DNA of 64,000 nt from Paenibacillus dendritiformis (GTDB taxonomy: Bacteria > Bacillota > Bacilli > Paenibacillales > Paenibacillaceae). The stretch spans positions 1,674,501 to 1,738,500 of the forward strand of contig NZ_AP025344.1 of the NCBI RefSeq assembly GCF_021654795.1, read 5' to 3'. A program made the translations under genes and the position numbers. Under the pieces are notes generated by a model. It saw only the letters and a list, made by a program, of their open reading frames with translations, did not search any database and had not been told where the DNA came from. Positions 1-9,380 of the stretch are shown here, piece after piece; the first letter of the stretch is position 1; each line of letters starts with the position of its first letter.

Positions 1-641
1 GCACAGGCGCCGAAGACGGAGACCTCCTGCTGTTCTCCGCCGATACGCGCAAGGTCGTATACGATGTTCTCGGGAACCTTCGCCTCTATATCGGCCGCAG
101 ACTGAATCTAATCGACGATAGCGCGTTCAAATTCGCCTGGGTCGTCGATTTCCCGCTGCTGGATTATGATGAGGACGAGAAGCGCTATGTGGCGGCGCAC
201 CATCCGTTCACCCGTCCAAAAGACGAAGACCTGCATCTGTTCGATACGGATCCGGGCCAAATCCGGGCTCAGGCGTACGACCTCGTGCTGAACGGCTACG
301 AAGTGGGCGGCGGCTCGCTGCGAATCTACAAACGCGACGTGCAGGAGAAAATGTTCACGGCGCTCGGCTTCTCCCCGGAGGAGGCGCAAGAGAAGTTCGG
401 CTTCCTGTTGAACGCGTTCGAATACGGCACGCCGCCGCACGGCGGGATCGCCCTCGGTCTCGATCGTCTCATCATGCTGCTGGCAGGCCGCACGAATCTT
501 CGCGAGACGATTGCGTTCCCGAAAACGGCCAGCGCCGTCGATCTGATGATGGACGCGCCGAACGTCGTGGAGCCGGCGCAATTGGAGCAGCTGCATATCA
601 AATCGACCTTCAAGAAGAAGGATAAGAAAGAAGAGCAATAA
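1..641 (+). CDS. aspS: Aspartyl-tRNA synthetase, C-terminal part (5' truncated by window edge)
   Basis: Charges tRNA-Asp with aspartate in the cytoplasm. About 212 C-terminal residues are visible; codons read from base 3. The segment [10 protein letters not shown], a histidine pair before FTRPKDED, and class II motif 3 ([13 protein letters not shown]) near the end are typical of the bacterial AspRS catalytic core, with the GAD insertion lying off the window. The protein ends in a lysine-rich tail. tcdA and rarA follow as in B. subtilis aspS-yrvM-yrvN. Identification is secure; the N-terminal anticodon-binding domain cannot be seen. Confidence 0.96.
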   Translation, partial: TGAEDGDLLLFSADTRKVVYDVLGNLRLYIGRRLNLIDDSAFKFAWVVDFPLLDYDEDEKRYVAAHHPFTRPKDEDLHLFDTDPGQIRAQAYDLVLNGYEVGGGSLRIYKRDVQEKMFTALGFSPEEAQEKFGFLLNAFEYGTPPHGGIALGLDRLIMLLAGRTNLRETIAFPKTASAVDLMMDAPNVVEPAQLEQLHIKSTFKKKDKKEEQ

Positions 642-670
642 TTCGCCCGCTGCTCCGAGCAGCTTGAACG

Positions 671-717
671 AACGCCCCTTGCCGATCTATGCTATATAGC
701 AGGCGGCCAGGGGCGTT
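671..717. other. Long inverted repeat after aspS, possible terminator
   Basis: The arms AACGCCCCT (671-679) and AGGGGCGTT (709-717) are exact complements, and an inner TGCTATATAGCA can extend the structure. No T-run follows, so a simple intrinsic terminator is not clear; it may be a processing or attenuation hairpin between aspS and tcdA. Confidence 0.45.
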
Positions 718-758
718 GCCATTATACTCGGGCGATAGGCCCGCAGGAGGAATAGCTG

Positions 759-1511
759 ATGTTGCATCAATTTTCGCGTACAGAATTAGCCATCGGCCCG
801 GAAGGGCTGGACAAGCTGAAGAACAGCACCGTCGCCGTGCTCGGCATCGGCGGCGTCGGCGGCATCGCGGCGGAAGCGCTGGCGCGCACGGGCATCGGGC
901 GCATCATCATGATCGATAAGGATGTCGTGGACATCACGAATGTGAACCGCCAGATTCACGCCTTGACGACGACGGTCGGACAGAAGAAGGCGGAACTGAT
1001 GCGGGAGCGGATCAAGCTCATCAATCCGGAGTGCGACGCCATCGCGCTGAATATGTTCTATACGGAAGAGACGTATGAGGAGCTGTTCGCCTACGATCTC
1101 GATTATGTCGTGGACGCTTCGGACACGATCTCTTATAAAATTCACCTCATTAAGGAATGCTTGCGCCGCAACATCCCGATTATCTCAAGCATGGGAGCGG
1201 CCAATAAAATGGATCCGACGCGGTTTCAGGTGGCGGACATCTCGAAGACGACTGTCGATCCGATCGCGCGCGTCATCCGGCAGAAGCTGCGCAAGGACGG
1301 CATCAAAAAAGGAGTCAAGGTCGTCTTCTCGACCGAGGAGCCGTTGAAGCCGCGGGCGGATGTAACGGAAAAAATCGTACCGGAGACGGCGCCGGATATC
1401 CGCAAGGCGAAGCAGCCGCCAGCGAGCAACTCCTTCGTGCCGCCGGTGGCGGGGCTGATCATGGTCAGCGTCGTCGTCCGCGATCTGATTTCTACGATAG
1501 AAGCACGGTGA
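759..1511 (+). CDS. tcdA: tRNA threonylcarbamoyladenosine dehydratase (TcdA/CsdL family, YrvM)
   Basis: ATP-dependent E1-like enzyme of the ThiF/MoeB/HesA superfamily that converts t6A at position 37 of ANN-decoding tRNAs into its cyclic form. The nucleotide-binding loop GIGGVGG is at residues 29-35, followed by the conserved NVNRQ and the DASDTISYK stretch near residue 120. At 250 residues it has the usual family length. An AGGAGG-type site lies just upstream of the ATG. Its stop overlaps the start region of rarA, so the two are probably co-transcribed, as yrvM-yrvN are in B. subtilis. Confidence 0.93.
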   Translation: MLHQFSRTELAIGPEGLDKLKNSTVAVLGIGGVGGIAAEALARTGIGRIIMIDKDVVDITNVNRQIHALTTTVGQKKAELMRERIKLINPECDAIALNMFYTEETYEELFAYDLDYVVDASDTISYKIHLIKECLRRNIPIISSMGAANKMDPTRFQVADISKTTVDPIARVIRQKLRKDGIKKGVKVVFSTEEPLKPRADVTEKIVPETAPDIRKAKQPPASNSFVPPVAGLIMVSVVVRDLISTIEAR

Positions 1512-2842
1512 TGAACATGGATTTATTCTCCTATCAGGAAGAGCGGGATCCGGGCTTGCGCCTGCTCGCCGACCGGATGCGCCCGCGCACGCTTGACGAA
1601 TATATCGGCCAGGAGCATATCGTCGGGCCGGGCCGTCTGCTGCGGCGGGCAATCGAAGGGGATCGCATTTCGTCGATTCTGCTGTACGGGCCCCCGGGAT
1701 GCGGGAAGACGACACTGGCCAATATTATTTCGGAGCGGACGCAGGGAGAGTTCGTCCGCCTCAATGCGGTCGACGCTTCGGTCAAAGATGTCCGCGCGGT
1801 CATCGAGCAGGCGGAGAACAACCGCAATCTGTACAATACGAAGACGATTCTGTTCCTGGACGAGGTGCACCGCTTCAACCGCTCGCAGCAGGACGCGCTG
1901 CTCCCCGCCGTCGAGAAGGGAACGATCATCTTCGTCGGCGCCACGACGGAGAATCCGTTCCATCATGTCAACGGGGCGTTGATGAGCCGCTCGACGCTGT
2001 TCCAGCTCAAGCCCCTGACGAAGGAGCATTCGCTGATCGCGATGCGCCGGGCACTGGCCGATGAAGAACGGGGTCTCGGCTTCATGAAGGTGGAGGCGGA
2101 GCCGGGAACGCTGGAGCATATCGCCTCGATGGCGAACGGCGATATTCGCCGGGCGCTCAACGCGCTGGAGCTGGCGGCGATGACGACCTCCCCGGAGGCG
2201 GACGGAACGGTCCGCATCACGATGGAGGTGGCGGAGGAGTCTGTGCGCAGACCGCTCGTGCAGGCGGACGAATCGGTGCAATATGACGTGCTGTCCGCCT
2301 TCCACAAGAGTATCCGCGGCTCCAGCGATGCGGCGCTGTACTGGTTCCTCTACGCGGTGGAGAAGCTCGGCATGGATCCGATGACCTTCATCCGCCGCCT
2401 GACGGTCGCCTGCAGCGAGGATATTGGCCTGGCCAATCCGCAGGCGATGGTTCAGGCGGTCAGCGCGATGGAGGCGTACCATCGCATCGGGTGGCCGGAA
2501 TCGAAGTATATTGTCGCCCAGGCGATTCTGTTCGCGGTCGAGAGTCCGAAGTCGAATTCGATTCCGGAGGCCATCGCACGCGTCATGGCGGCTTTCGACG
2601 ATTATCCGTCGGCTCCTGTGCCGCTCCATCTCCGCGATGCGCACTACAAGGGAGCCGAGAAGCTCGGGCACAAGGGCTATAAATATCCGCATGATTATCC
2701 CGGGCATTACGTCGAGCAGCAATATTTGCCGGACCCTGTCCGGAACCGGGTCTTCTTCATGGCGAGCGAGCAAGGGACCGAGGCGAAGATGCGGCTGAAT
2801 CAGGAACGGAGGCGCCAAGCGAAGCCGGATCAAGGGGACTAA
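1511..2842 (+). CDS. rarA: Replication-associated recombination protein A (AAA+ ATPase RarA/MgsA)
   Basis: Clamp-loader-like AAA+ ATPase that acts at stalled replication forks. Walker A GPPGCGKTT is near residue 60 and Walker B with DEVHRFN near residue 117. The C-terminal part carries the RarA-specific helical region (SAFHKSIRGSSDAALYW and LHLRDAHYKGAEKLGHK), the latter shortly before the end. Length, about 443 residues, fits the family. Three starts lie close together (GTG 1508, ATG 1511, ATG 1517); 1517 gives a homologue-like MDLFSYQ start, while 1508 and 1511 overlap the tcdA stop. No start has a strong Shine-Dalgarno, so coupling to tcdA is likely. Confidence 0.94.
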   Translation: MNMDLFSYQEERDPGLRLLADRMRPRTLDEYIGQEHIVGPGRLLRRAIEGDRISSILLYGPPGCGKTTLANIISERTQGEFVRLNAVDASVKDVRAVIEQAENNRNLYNTKTILFLDEVHRFNRSQQDALLPAVEKGTIIFVGATTENPFHHVNGALMSRSTLFQLKPLTKEHSLIAMRRALADEERGLGFMKVEAEPGTLEHIASMANGDIRRALNALELAAMTTSPEADGTVRITMEVAEESVRRPLVQADESVQYDVLSAFHKSIRGSSDAALYWFLYAVEKLGMDPMTFIRRLTVACSEDIGLANPQAMVQAVSAMEAYHRIGWPESKYIVAQAILFAVESPKSNSIPEAIARVMAAFDDYPSAPVPLHLRDAHYKGAEKLGHKGYKYPHDYPGHYVEQQYLPDPVRNRVFFMASEQGTEAKMRLNQERRRQAKPDQGD

Positions 2843-2924
2843 GGGAAGCGCGCCGTTTCCGCCGCGGACCAGCTCCAAGCGTGCGAAGGGCGAACAGACC
2901 GCATTCGGAAGGGAGAGGGAAGCG

Positions 2925-3377
2925 ATGATGGAGAAGCATACAGACAGAGCGGGGGCCGCAGCGATGCGGAGAGCGGCGGGAGCCGCCGTCGCGGCCGGGG
3001 GAAGCTCAGGGGCCTGTCTCCGCTATAGCGTCGGCCTGCTGCTCCCGTTCGACCCGTCGGCAGGCTTCCCCTGGGCGACATTGACCGTCAACCTGGCCGG
3101 CTGTCTCTTTCTCGGCTGGTTCTTCACTTGGCTCCTGGAACGAACCGGCCTGTCGCCGCTATGGAAGCCGCTGCTCGGGACCGGGCTTGCGGGGGCAACG
3201 ACGACATTCTCGACCTTCGCGGTCGAAGCGTTGGACCTGTTCGCGGCCCAGCGGTATGCCGTCGCGATTTTTTATTTGACGGCGAGCATCGGCCTTGGAC
3301 TGGGGCTCGCCCGGCTCGGCATGCGTTGGGCGGCGCGATCCAATCCGCCCGGCGCACGCGAGGAGGGACGTCGATGA
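2925..3377 (+). CDS. crcB1: Fluoride efflux channel subunit CrcB/Fluc, first of pair
   Basis: Small four-helix membrane protein of the CrcB/Fluc family that exports fluoride by passive electrodiffusion. It has SSGACLRY near the N-terminus, the asparagine-containing PWATLTVNLAGC segment and the TTTFSTF box with the phenylalanines that line the pore. A GAAGGGAGAGG site precedes the ATG. At 150 residues it is slightly longer than usual because of N- and C-terminal extensions. It overlaps crcB2 by four bases (ATGA). Such pairs often form a heterodimeric channel. I looked for a fluoride riboswitch upstream and did not see one. Confidence 0.92.
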   Translation: MMEKHTDRAGAAAMRRAAGAAVAAGGSSGACLRYSVGLLLPFDPSAGFPWATLTVNLAGCLFLGWFFTWLLERTGLSPLWKPLLGTGLAGATTTFSTFAVEALDLFAAQRYAVAIFYLTASIGLGLGLARLGMRWAARSNPPGAREEGRR

Positions 3378-3739
3378 ATATGCTGTGGGTAGCGCTTGGC
3401 GGGGCGCTTGGCGCCTGGAGCCGCTATGAATTGGGCGCTTATATTACGAAGCGGGCAGGCAGCCGCTTTCCGTGGGGGACGCTGCTTGTCAATTGGAGCG
3501 GCTGCTTCCTGCTCGGCCTGTTGGCCGGGATGCGGCATGTGCTGCCCGCTCCGCTGTACGTCTTCGCCGCCGTCGGATGGTGCGGCGCCTTTACGACATT
3601 TTCGACTTTCAGCTTCGAAGCATTGACGCTATGGAAGGACAAGCAGCGCGGCCGCTGCGCGCTGTATCTGTTCCTGACGGCAGCCGTCGGGCTCGCCGCT
3701 GCGGCGGGAGGACGATGGATGGCCGGTCTGCCAGGGTAG
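3374..3739 (+). CDS. crcB2: Fluoride efflux channel subunit CrcB/Fluc, second of pair
   Basis: A 121-residue CrcB protein, the usual size for one subunit. It shows LGAWSRYELG, the PWGTLLVNWSGC segment and the GAFTTFSTFSFE pore box. The ATG overlaps the crcB1 stop codon, which marks translational coupling; the reading frame stays open further upstream, but that extension has no family similarity and runs through crcB1. Dual-topology Fluc proteins work as antiparallel dimers, so the pair probably provides one subunit in each orientation. That last point is inference from the family. Confidence 0.92.
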   Translation: MNMLWVALGGALGAWSRYELGAYITKRAGSRFPWGTLLVNWSGCFLLGLLAGMRHVLPAPLYVFAAVGWCGAFTTFSTFSFEALTLWKDKQRGRCALYLFLTAAVGLAAAAGGRWMAGLPG

Positions 3740-3798
3740 CGCGGGCCGCATGGTCACGCGCAGTATCGATGAGATGAAAAGAAAATGGAGGAATCGAC

Positions 3799-4341
3799 AT
3801 GTTCCAAGCGAGGCATTCCCTTACGGGACGGCATAAGATTCAAAAGCTTCTCGGTGCGGTTATGGTAACGGTAGCGGTGCTCGGAGCCGCCGGATGCAGC
3901 GCCGGCGACGCCGGACAGGCCGTGACGGGGAAGCCGGAAGCGGCCGAGCGGCTGATGCCGAATGGGGATCTGCGGCAGACGACGGCTTCGGCGGATCAGC
4001 TTCCGCCTTTTATGGACGATAAGAGCGAGGAGATGCAATTGATATATAAGCTGGCAGCCGCCAACCATGCACTGCTCGCCTCGATTCCTTGCTATTGCGG
4101 CTGCGGCGAATCAGCAGGACATAAGAACAACCTGAACTGCTTCGTCGCGGAGATCCAAGAAGACGGCGCCGTCGTATGGGACGACCACGGCACGCGCTGC
4201 GGCGTATGCCTGAATATCGCGGTGGAGGCCTCCAAGCTGAAGCGGGAAGGCATGAGCGACACCGGCATCCGCAACGCGATCGACGAGAAATACAAAGAAG
4301 GATATGCGGAGCCGACGCCTACCCCGATGCCGGCCGCATAA
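3799..4341 (+). CDS. PCYCGC-motif lipoprotein of unknown function
   Basis: 180-residue exported protein. A basic N-terminus and hydrophobic stretch end in a lipobox-like LGAAGCS (Cys near residue 32), so it is probably membrane-anchored by lipid. After a linker comes the family motif PCYCGCGES, then a second cysteine cluster NNLNCF and RCGVCLN. The clustered cysteines suggest metal or redox-cofactor binding, but no function is established that I know of. The tail is proline-rich (PTPTPMP). The start is supported by GGAGG a few bases upstream. Possibly continues a transcript from crcB2, from which it is separated by about 60 bases. Confidence 0.8.
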   Translation: MFQARHSLTGRHKIQKLLGAVMVTVAVLGAAGCSAGDAGQAVTGKPEAAERLMPNGDLRQTTASADQLPPFMDDKSEEMQLIYKLAAANHALLASIPCYCGCGESAGHKNNLNCFVAEIQEDGAVVWDDHGTRCGVCLNIAVEASKLKREGMSDTGIRNAIDEKYKEGYAEPTPTPMPAA

Positions 4342-4435
4342 GCGGGATGCGCGATTCGCGTGCCGTCAATTTCCTTGAAACGCCATGTTTAAATTGAGCC
4401 GCTTTGTCATATCCTACAGGCAACACAGCTTGCCA

Positions 4436-4451
4436 ACATATGAGGATATGT
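4436..4451. promoter_or_regulatory. Inverted repeat upstream of ArsR-family gene, candidate operator
   Basis: ACATA (4436-4440) and TATGT (4447-4451) are perfect inverted arms around six bases. Dyads of this AT-rich type upstream of ArsR/SmtB genes often serve as autoregulatory operators. The site lies about 60 bases before the start codon. The assignment is inference. Confidence 0.35.
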
Positions 4452-4512
4452 TCATTCCCGTCCGGAGCCGGAATATGCAGGGGATGGACCATAGGACAAA
4501 GGAGAGACAATA

Positions 4513-4821
4513 ATGGAATATTTCCTGGGAAAAGATCTGGATCCTGAAGTGCTCGAGCATGTATCGCAAACCTTTAAGGCACTGGGGGATCCGACGCGGA
4601 TACGGATATTGTCCATGCTGGCGAAGGAAGAATGCGCCGTGAACCAGCTTGCGGAGACGCTGCAGCTCTCCCAGTCGGCGGTATCCCACCAGTTGAAGAC
4701 GCTGCGGGCATACCGGTTTGTCCGTTACCGGCGGGAAGGACAAAATATTTTATACATCTGCGATGATGACTATATTATCGGATTGCTGAATGAAGCGGTG
4801 AGGTATGCTTCCAAATTATAA
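4513..4821 (+). CDS. ArsR/SmtB-family winged-helix transcriptional regulator
   Basis: 102-residue dimeric DNA-binding repressor-type protein. The segment FKALGDPTRIRILSMLAKEE leads into the recognition helix LSQSAVSHQLKTLRAY and the wing RFVRYRREGQNILYI. The ArsR-type ELCVCDL metal site is reduced to ECAVNQL, with a single Cys. In the C-terminal helix the CzrA/SmtB zinc ligands (D-x-H and H-x2-H) are not recognisable: the stretch reads DDDYIIGLLNEAV. The inducer therefore cannot be predicted. GGAGAG upstream supports the start. Its target may be itself or the neighbouring membrane-protein gene. Confidence 0.88.
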   Translation: MEYFLGKDLDPEVLEHVSQTFKALGDPTRIRILSMLAKEECAVNQLAETLQLSQSAVSHQLKTLRAYRFVRYRREGQNILYICDDDYIIGLLNEAVRYASKL

Positions 4822-4882
4822 AAAAGGCCCGTTTCCAAGCAAAATGGGTGATAGGACGCCGTAGAGGCGGAATATACTTAAT

Positions 4883-4947
4883 GTCAACCGGGCGCACGGC
4901 AAGGGGATGCCATTTCATCGGTTTTTCGGGCCGTGCCGCCATTTGAC
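4883..4947. other. Long imperfect hairpin between arsR-type gene and CNNM gene
   Basis: An 18-base left arm (4883-4900, starting GTCAACC) pairs with 4930-4947 (ending ATTTGAC) with a few mismatches; a small GATG/CATC stem sits in the loop. The right arm runs into the -35 box of the next promoter. It may end the regulator transcript or be a protein-binding site. It does not match the riboswitch classes I know. Confidence 0.4.
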
Positions 4948-4970
4948 GGTTATGTACTTTCTTATATAAT
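4943..4970 (+). promoter_or_regulatory. SigA-type promoter for CNNM gene
   Basis: TTGACG (4943-4948), a 16-base spacer and TATAAT (4965-4970) make a strong vegetative promoter, giving a leader of about 70 bases before the TTG start at 5045. Confidence 0.7.
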
Positions 4971-5044
4971 GTTCTTAATGCAATTATTTTCTGATGATGG
5001 GGAGGTGTACCTGTCTGTTCCGATGACGGGAAGACAGGGAAGGT

Positions 5045-6388
5045 TTGGATGATCCGTTACCGATAGGCTTAGGCATTTTTTTGGTTCTATTTCTTGTATT
5101 TCTGAACGGTTTCTTTGTCGCTGCCGAATTCGCCATGGTGAAGGTGCGCGGCAGCCGGATTGATACGCTGGTGCAGGAAGGCAATGCGAAGGCGCGGTTC
5201 GCGCAGCATGTGACCGAGCATCTTGACGCGTATTTGTCCGCTTGCCAGTTGGGCATTACGCTGGCTTCCCTCGGCCTCGGCTGGATCGGGGAGAAGACGG
5301 TGGCCCAGCTTCTCAAAGAGCCGCTGGAGGCTATTGGCCTGGGCGAAGTCGTATTGCACAGCGTATCGACGGTGATTGCGTTCATCATCATTACCGTGCT
5401 TCATATCGTGCTAGGCGAGCTGGCTCCGAAGTCTCTCGCCATTCGCAAAGCCGAGGCGATTACGTTGTTGACGGCGGCGCCGCTCCGTTACTTTTACAAG
5501 ATAATGTATCCGTTCATCTGGCTGTTGAACGGAACCGCGAACCTGCTGCTGAAGTTATTCGGTATTCAGCCTGCTTCCGAGCATGAGTCGGCTCATACGG
5601 AAGAAGAAATACGCATTTTGATGAAAGAAAGCTACAAGAGCGGTCTGATTGACAATACCGAGCTTGCCTTGGTCGATAACATTTTCGACTTCACGGAGAC
5701 GCACGCGCGCGATATTATGATTCCGCGCACGGATATGGTCTGCCTCTATGCGCAGAATTCATTCGAGGAGAACAAAGAAAAAGCAATTACGGAAATGCAT
5801 ACACGCTATCCGGTGTGCGACGAGGACAAGGATAATATTATCGGCTTTGTCCATATCAAGGATTTGGTGAAGGCGCCCCCGGGGATTGAAGATATACGCC
5901 AAGTGATGAGACCGATGATGAGCGTCCCGGAATTGATCTCCATCAGCGCACTGATGAAGATGATGCAGAAGAACAAGGTGCAGATCGCCCTGCTCATCGA
6001 TGAGTTCGGCGGAACGGCAGGTCTGGTTACATTGGAAGATATTATGGAGGAGATCGTAGGCGAGATTCAGGATGAATTCGACGAGGAACGGCCCCAGATC
6101 GAGAAGCGGGACGAGTCGAATTATTCCATTGACGGACGCCTGCTGATCGAGGAAGTGAACTCATACTTCGGCACCGATATCGTATCGGATGATTACGATA
6201 CAATCGGGGGCTGGATCTACGCCCAGGTGGAAGTGCCGCCGCGGGTAGGCCAGAGCATCGCCGTCGAATCTCAGTTCGAATTCATCGTGGAGGAGACCGA
6301 TCATCTGCGCATCGCGCGGCTGCATGTCCGCAAGCTGGATGCGCCCGCCCGCGACGAAATCGATTCTTCGGCCTCGACGACCGTATAA
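5045..6388 (+). CDS. CNNM/CorC-family membrane protein with CBS domains (hemolysin-family, YhdP/YrkA type)
   Basis: 447-residue integral membrane protein: DUF21/CNNM transmembrane domain (about 1-190, beginning IGLGIFLVLFLVFLNGFF), paired CBS domains (about 200-330, with RTDMVCLYAQNS, HTRYPVCDEDKDNIIGFVHIKD and DEFGGTAGLVTLEDI) and a C-terminal CorC_HlyC domain (IDGRLLIEEVNSYFG). Family members are linked to magnesium or cobalt efflux and to manganese homeostasis; the older hemolysin name is misleading. An in-frame stop at 5024 forces a late start; TTG 5045 follows AGGGAAGG closely. A nine-codon frame from ATG 5023 overlaps this start and could couple translation. Confidence 0.88.
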   Translation: MDDPLPIGLGIFLVLFLVFLNGFFVAAEFAMVKVRGSRIDTLVQEGNAKARFAQHVTEHLDAYLSACQLGITLASLGLGWIGEKTVAQLLKEPLEAIGLGEVVLHSVSTVIAFIIITVLHIVLGELAPKSLAIRKAEAITLLTAAPLRYFYKIMYPFIWLLNGTANLLLKLFGIQPASEHESAHTEEEIRILMKESYKSGLIDNTELALVDNIFDFTETHARDIMIPRTDMVCLYAQNSFEENKEKAITEMHTRYPVCDEDKDNIIGFVHIKDLVKAPPGIEDIRQVMRPMMSVPELISISALMKMMQKNKVQIALLIDEFGGTAGLVTLEDIMEEIVGEIQDEFDEERPQIEKRDESNYSIDGRLLIEEVNSYFGTDIVSDDYDTIGGWIYAQVEVPPRVGQSIAVESQFEFIVEETDHLRIARLHVRKLDAPARDEIDSSASTTV

Positions 6389-6393
6389 AATGA

Positions 6394-6432
6394 ACAAATC
6401 CCCCCTCGCTCCGGGAGCGAGGGGGGATTTGT
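6394..6432. terminator. Bidirectional intrinsic terminator
   Basis: Seventeen-base perfect arms (6394-6410 and 6416-6432, core CCCCCCTCGCT) around a short loop, between the convergent CNNM gene and mnmA. A/T-rich outer stem gives a T-run in both directions. Confidence 0.9.
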
Positions 6433-6466
6433 CATCTATCTGCTGCCGAACGGAGCCCGGTTCCGC

Positions 6467-7654
<1,188 letters not shown>

Positions 7655-7822
7655 CTATTGTAACATACCGGTTGAAATAGATGGGGGAAATTAACGATTC
7701 AAAAGCCCAGCCCTGCATGTTTCTAGTATGGGCCGCTTTGCTGTGAAACTTTCCTCCCCGCTAATCTTTTGTTCTCCCGAAAGAGTAAAGTTCAAGCTCC
7801 CGAATGCGCAGCACAATATCGT

Positions 7823-8065
7823 TCATGTCAGGCTCAGGCGGCTCGGGGCGTCTTCATGCAGCAGTTCGGCGATCTGTGCTTGCAGCTCTTGGATGATTTG
7901 GTTATAGGTCTGGTAATCCTTAATAATCAGGTCCAAGTACTCGTTAACCTGATCTTCGTTATACCCGCGAAACGTGCGGTCAAATTCTTGGTTATGTATG
8001 TCTAGCGGAGTGAACCGGATTCCAAGTTCCGTCGGGCGCAAGGTCGCTAATTTTTCATTTATCAT
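7823..8065 (-). CDS. Short DivIVA-domain protein
   Basis: 80-residue protein with a DivIVA/GpsB N-terminal module: FTPLDIHNQEFDRTFRGY followed by NEDQVNEYLDLIIKDYQ, then a short coiled coil. DivIVA-type domains bind curved membrane and recruit division or polar proteins, but full-length DivIVA has a much longer coiled coil and GpsB is about 100 residues with a C-terminal oligomerisation domain, so this is a minimal form. The start is set at ATG 8065, behind GGAGGAAAGG; an upstream in-frame extension lacks similarity. Whether it works in division or is an adaptor is unknown. Confidence 0.8.
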   Translation of the reverse strand: MINEKLATLRPTELGIRFTPLDIHNQEFDRTFRGYNEDQVNEYLDLIIKDYQTYNQIIQELQAQIAELLHEDAPSRLSLT

Positions 8066-8243
8066 AGAGCAACATTCCTTTCCTCCACGGTTCTGTGCAT
8101 TCTGGTCGAATGTTCCATTATGAACATTATCATCGAAATCCGTATTGAACAGAAACATCCATGTATACGTATTGGAAGTAAAGATGGGAAGTAAGTTGTT
8201 GATTTTATTTTTTTACTCTCAATTATTGATCCGCTGAATAAAC

Positions 8244-8275
8244 GAAGAAGCCAACATCATTAAGTTGGCTTCTTC
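8244..8275 (-). terminator. Hairpin downstream of lipoprotein gene
   Basis: GAAGAAGCCAAC (8244-8255) and its exact complement (8264-8275) around eight bases; a weak T-rich tail lies beyond it on the minus strand. Probably ends the 9324-8332 transcript. Confidence 0.65.
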
Positions 8276-8331
8276 CGGATGTATGCCCATCAATATTATA
8301 AAATTGAAAAAAATGTGGAATTTTTATCGTC

Positions 8332-9324
8332 TTATTCCACCATGATCGTAAAGTTGTTAATGGCTCCATCCTTCTCCGGCTCCGCCAGAAGCAGTTCCAC
8401 GTTGCCTGTCACGCGATCATACCGATATACACCGCGCTTATCCTTATATATACCTAATACGAGCAGCACATTTGAATCATCGGGTTCAAAAAAAGCATCA
8501 CTTATCGCTTCAAACACAGTGAACAATTGCTCTTGTCCCGTGGCAAGGTCAACAATTGTATAGTGTCTGGGGGTGTTCACATAGGGAGCGCTTCCGTATA
8601 TAGCCGTTTTCCCATCGTGAGCTAAGGAAAAGAAGACTAATTCCTCTTTTGTGTGAAAGAGTTCTTTGATCTCATTCCCTTTGACGTCATATTCTTTTAC
8701 GGTGTAAAGAGGAGGTTCAGGTTTGATGTGAAGTTTATTAGCTTTTACCACATTTCCGAAATCTTCTTTCCAAGAATAAATTGCCGCATAAATCGTCCCG
8801 GCTGCTTCATTGTATTTTAAATCCCATACGGTCGTGTCGTCTTTGTTCAGATCCCACCAGGGTTTCAATTCTTTCGTCTGCGGATGATACGATACGATAG
8901 GCTTTATATGATTATCGTAGCTGTCTTTAAAAGAAGCATCCATAATGACCATACCATCTACAACAACAACATGGTTAATAGCATACAGTTCTGTCGTCAA
9001 TTGCTCGATTTTGCCGGTTTTCAAATCCATGGAAAATAACTGATCCGACTTGCCATCGCTTGTTCGTGAAGAATAATAAATGATCTCGTTGCCTGCATCA
9101 TAGACTCCAAGCGGATATTGTGACGTATACGGAACTTCCCCGGCTAACTTCACTTTCTGTTTCCCGATTTCATATTGATATATTTGCGAGACAACCTGAT
9201 CCTCCTTGGAGGTTGTTAACGTAATGGATAAATAGGGGGTACTCTTTGAAGTGCATGCAGAGAGTGCGATACTAACGATTAGACATATTGCACAAAGCGA
9301 AAATATATTACGTTTTCTTCTCAT
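8332..9324 (-). CDS. Lipoprotein, probable beta-propeller-like, unknown function
   Basis: About 330 residues. Basic start MRRKRN, hydrophobic stretch and lipobox LSACTS. The rest contains repeated blade-like patterns seen in TolB/WD40-like propellers (IIYYSSRTSDGKSDQLFSMD, KYNEAAGTIYAAIY, SLAHDGKTAIYGSA, VLLVLGIYKDKRGVYRYD), so an extracellular propeller is a reasonable fold guess. No catalytic motif is visible. The GTG at 9333 is in frame, but the AGGAGA site sits at the right distance from ATG 9324. The gene is AT-richer than its surroundings and sits in the accessory block with the secreted protein upstream. Confidence 0.7.
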   Translation of the reverse strand: MRRKRNIFSLCAICLIVSIALSACTSKSTPYLSITLTTSKEDQVVSQIYQYEIGKQKVKLAGEVPYTSQYPLGVYDAGNEIIYYSSRTSDGKSDQLFSMDLKTGKIEQLTTELYAINHVVVVDGMVIMDASFKDSYDNHIKPIVSYHPQTKELKPWWDLNKDDTTVWDLKYNEAAGTIYAAIYSWKEDFGNVVKANKLHIKPEPPLYTVKEYDVKGNEIKELFHTKEELVFFSLAHDGKTAIYGSAPYVNTPRHYTIVDLATGQEQLFTVFEAISDAFFEPDDSNVLLVLGIYKDKRGVYRYDRVTGNVELLLAEPEKDGAINNFTIMVE

Positions 9325-9351
9325 GTTATCCACATCTCCTATCCACGAATG

Positions 9352-9377
9352 ATAAAAAAGGAGGGAAGCCCCTCCTT
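9352..9377 (-). terminator. Intrinsic terminator of secreted-protein gene
   Basis: On the minus strand AAGGAGGGG, a short loop and CCCTCCTT are followed by a six-T run (9354-9359 on the plus strand as A). It lies directly after the stop at 9381. Confidence 0.8.
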
Positions 9378-9380
9378 AGG

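Noticed and set aside
2843..2924. Fluoride riboswitch upstream of crcB1
   Set aside because: The 82-base gap lacks the conserved riboswitch core.
4860..4950. M-box or yybP-ykoY riboswitch
   Set aside because: Structure lies upstream of the -35 box and lacks conserved motifs.
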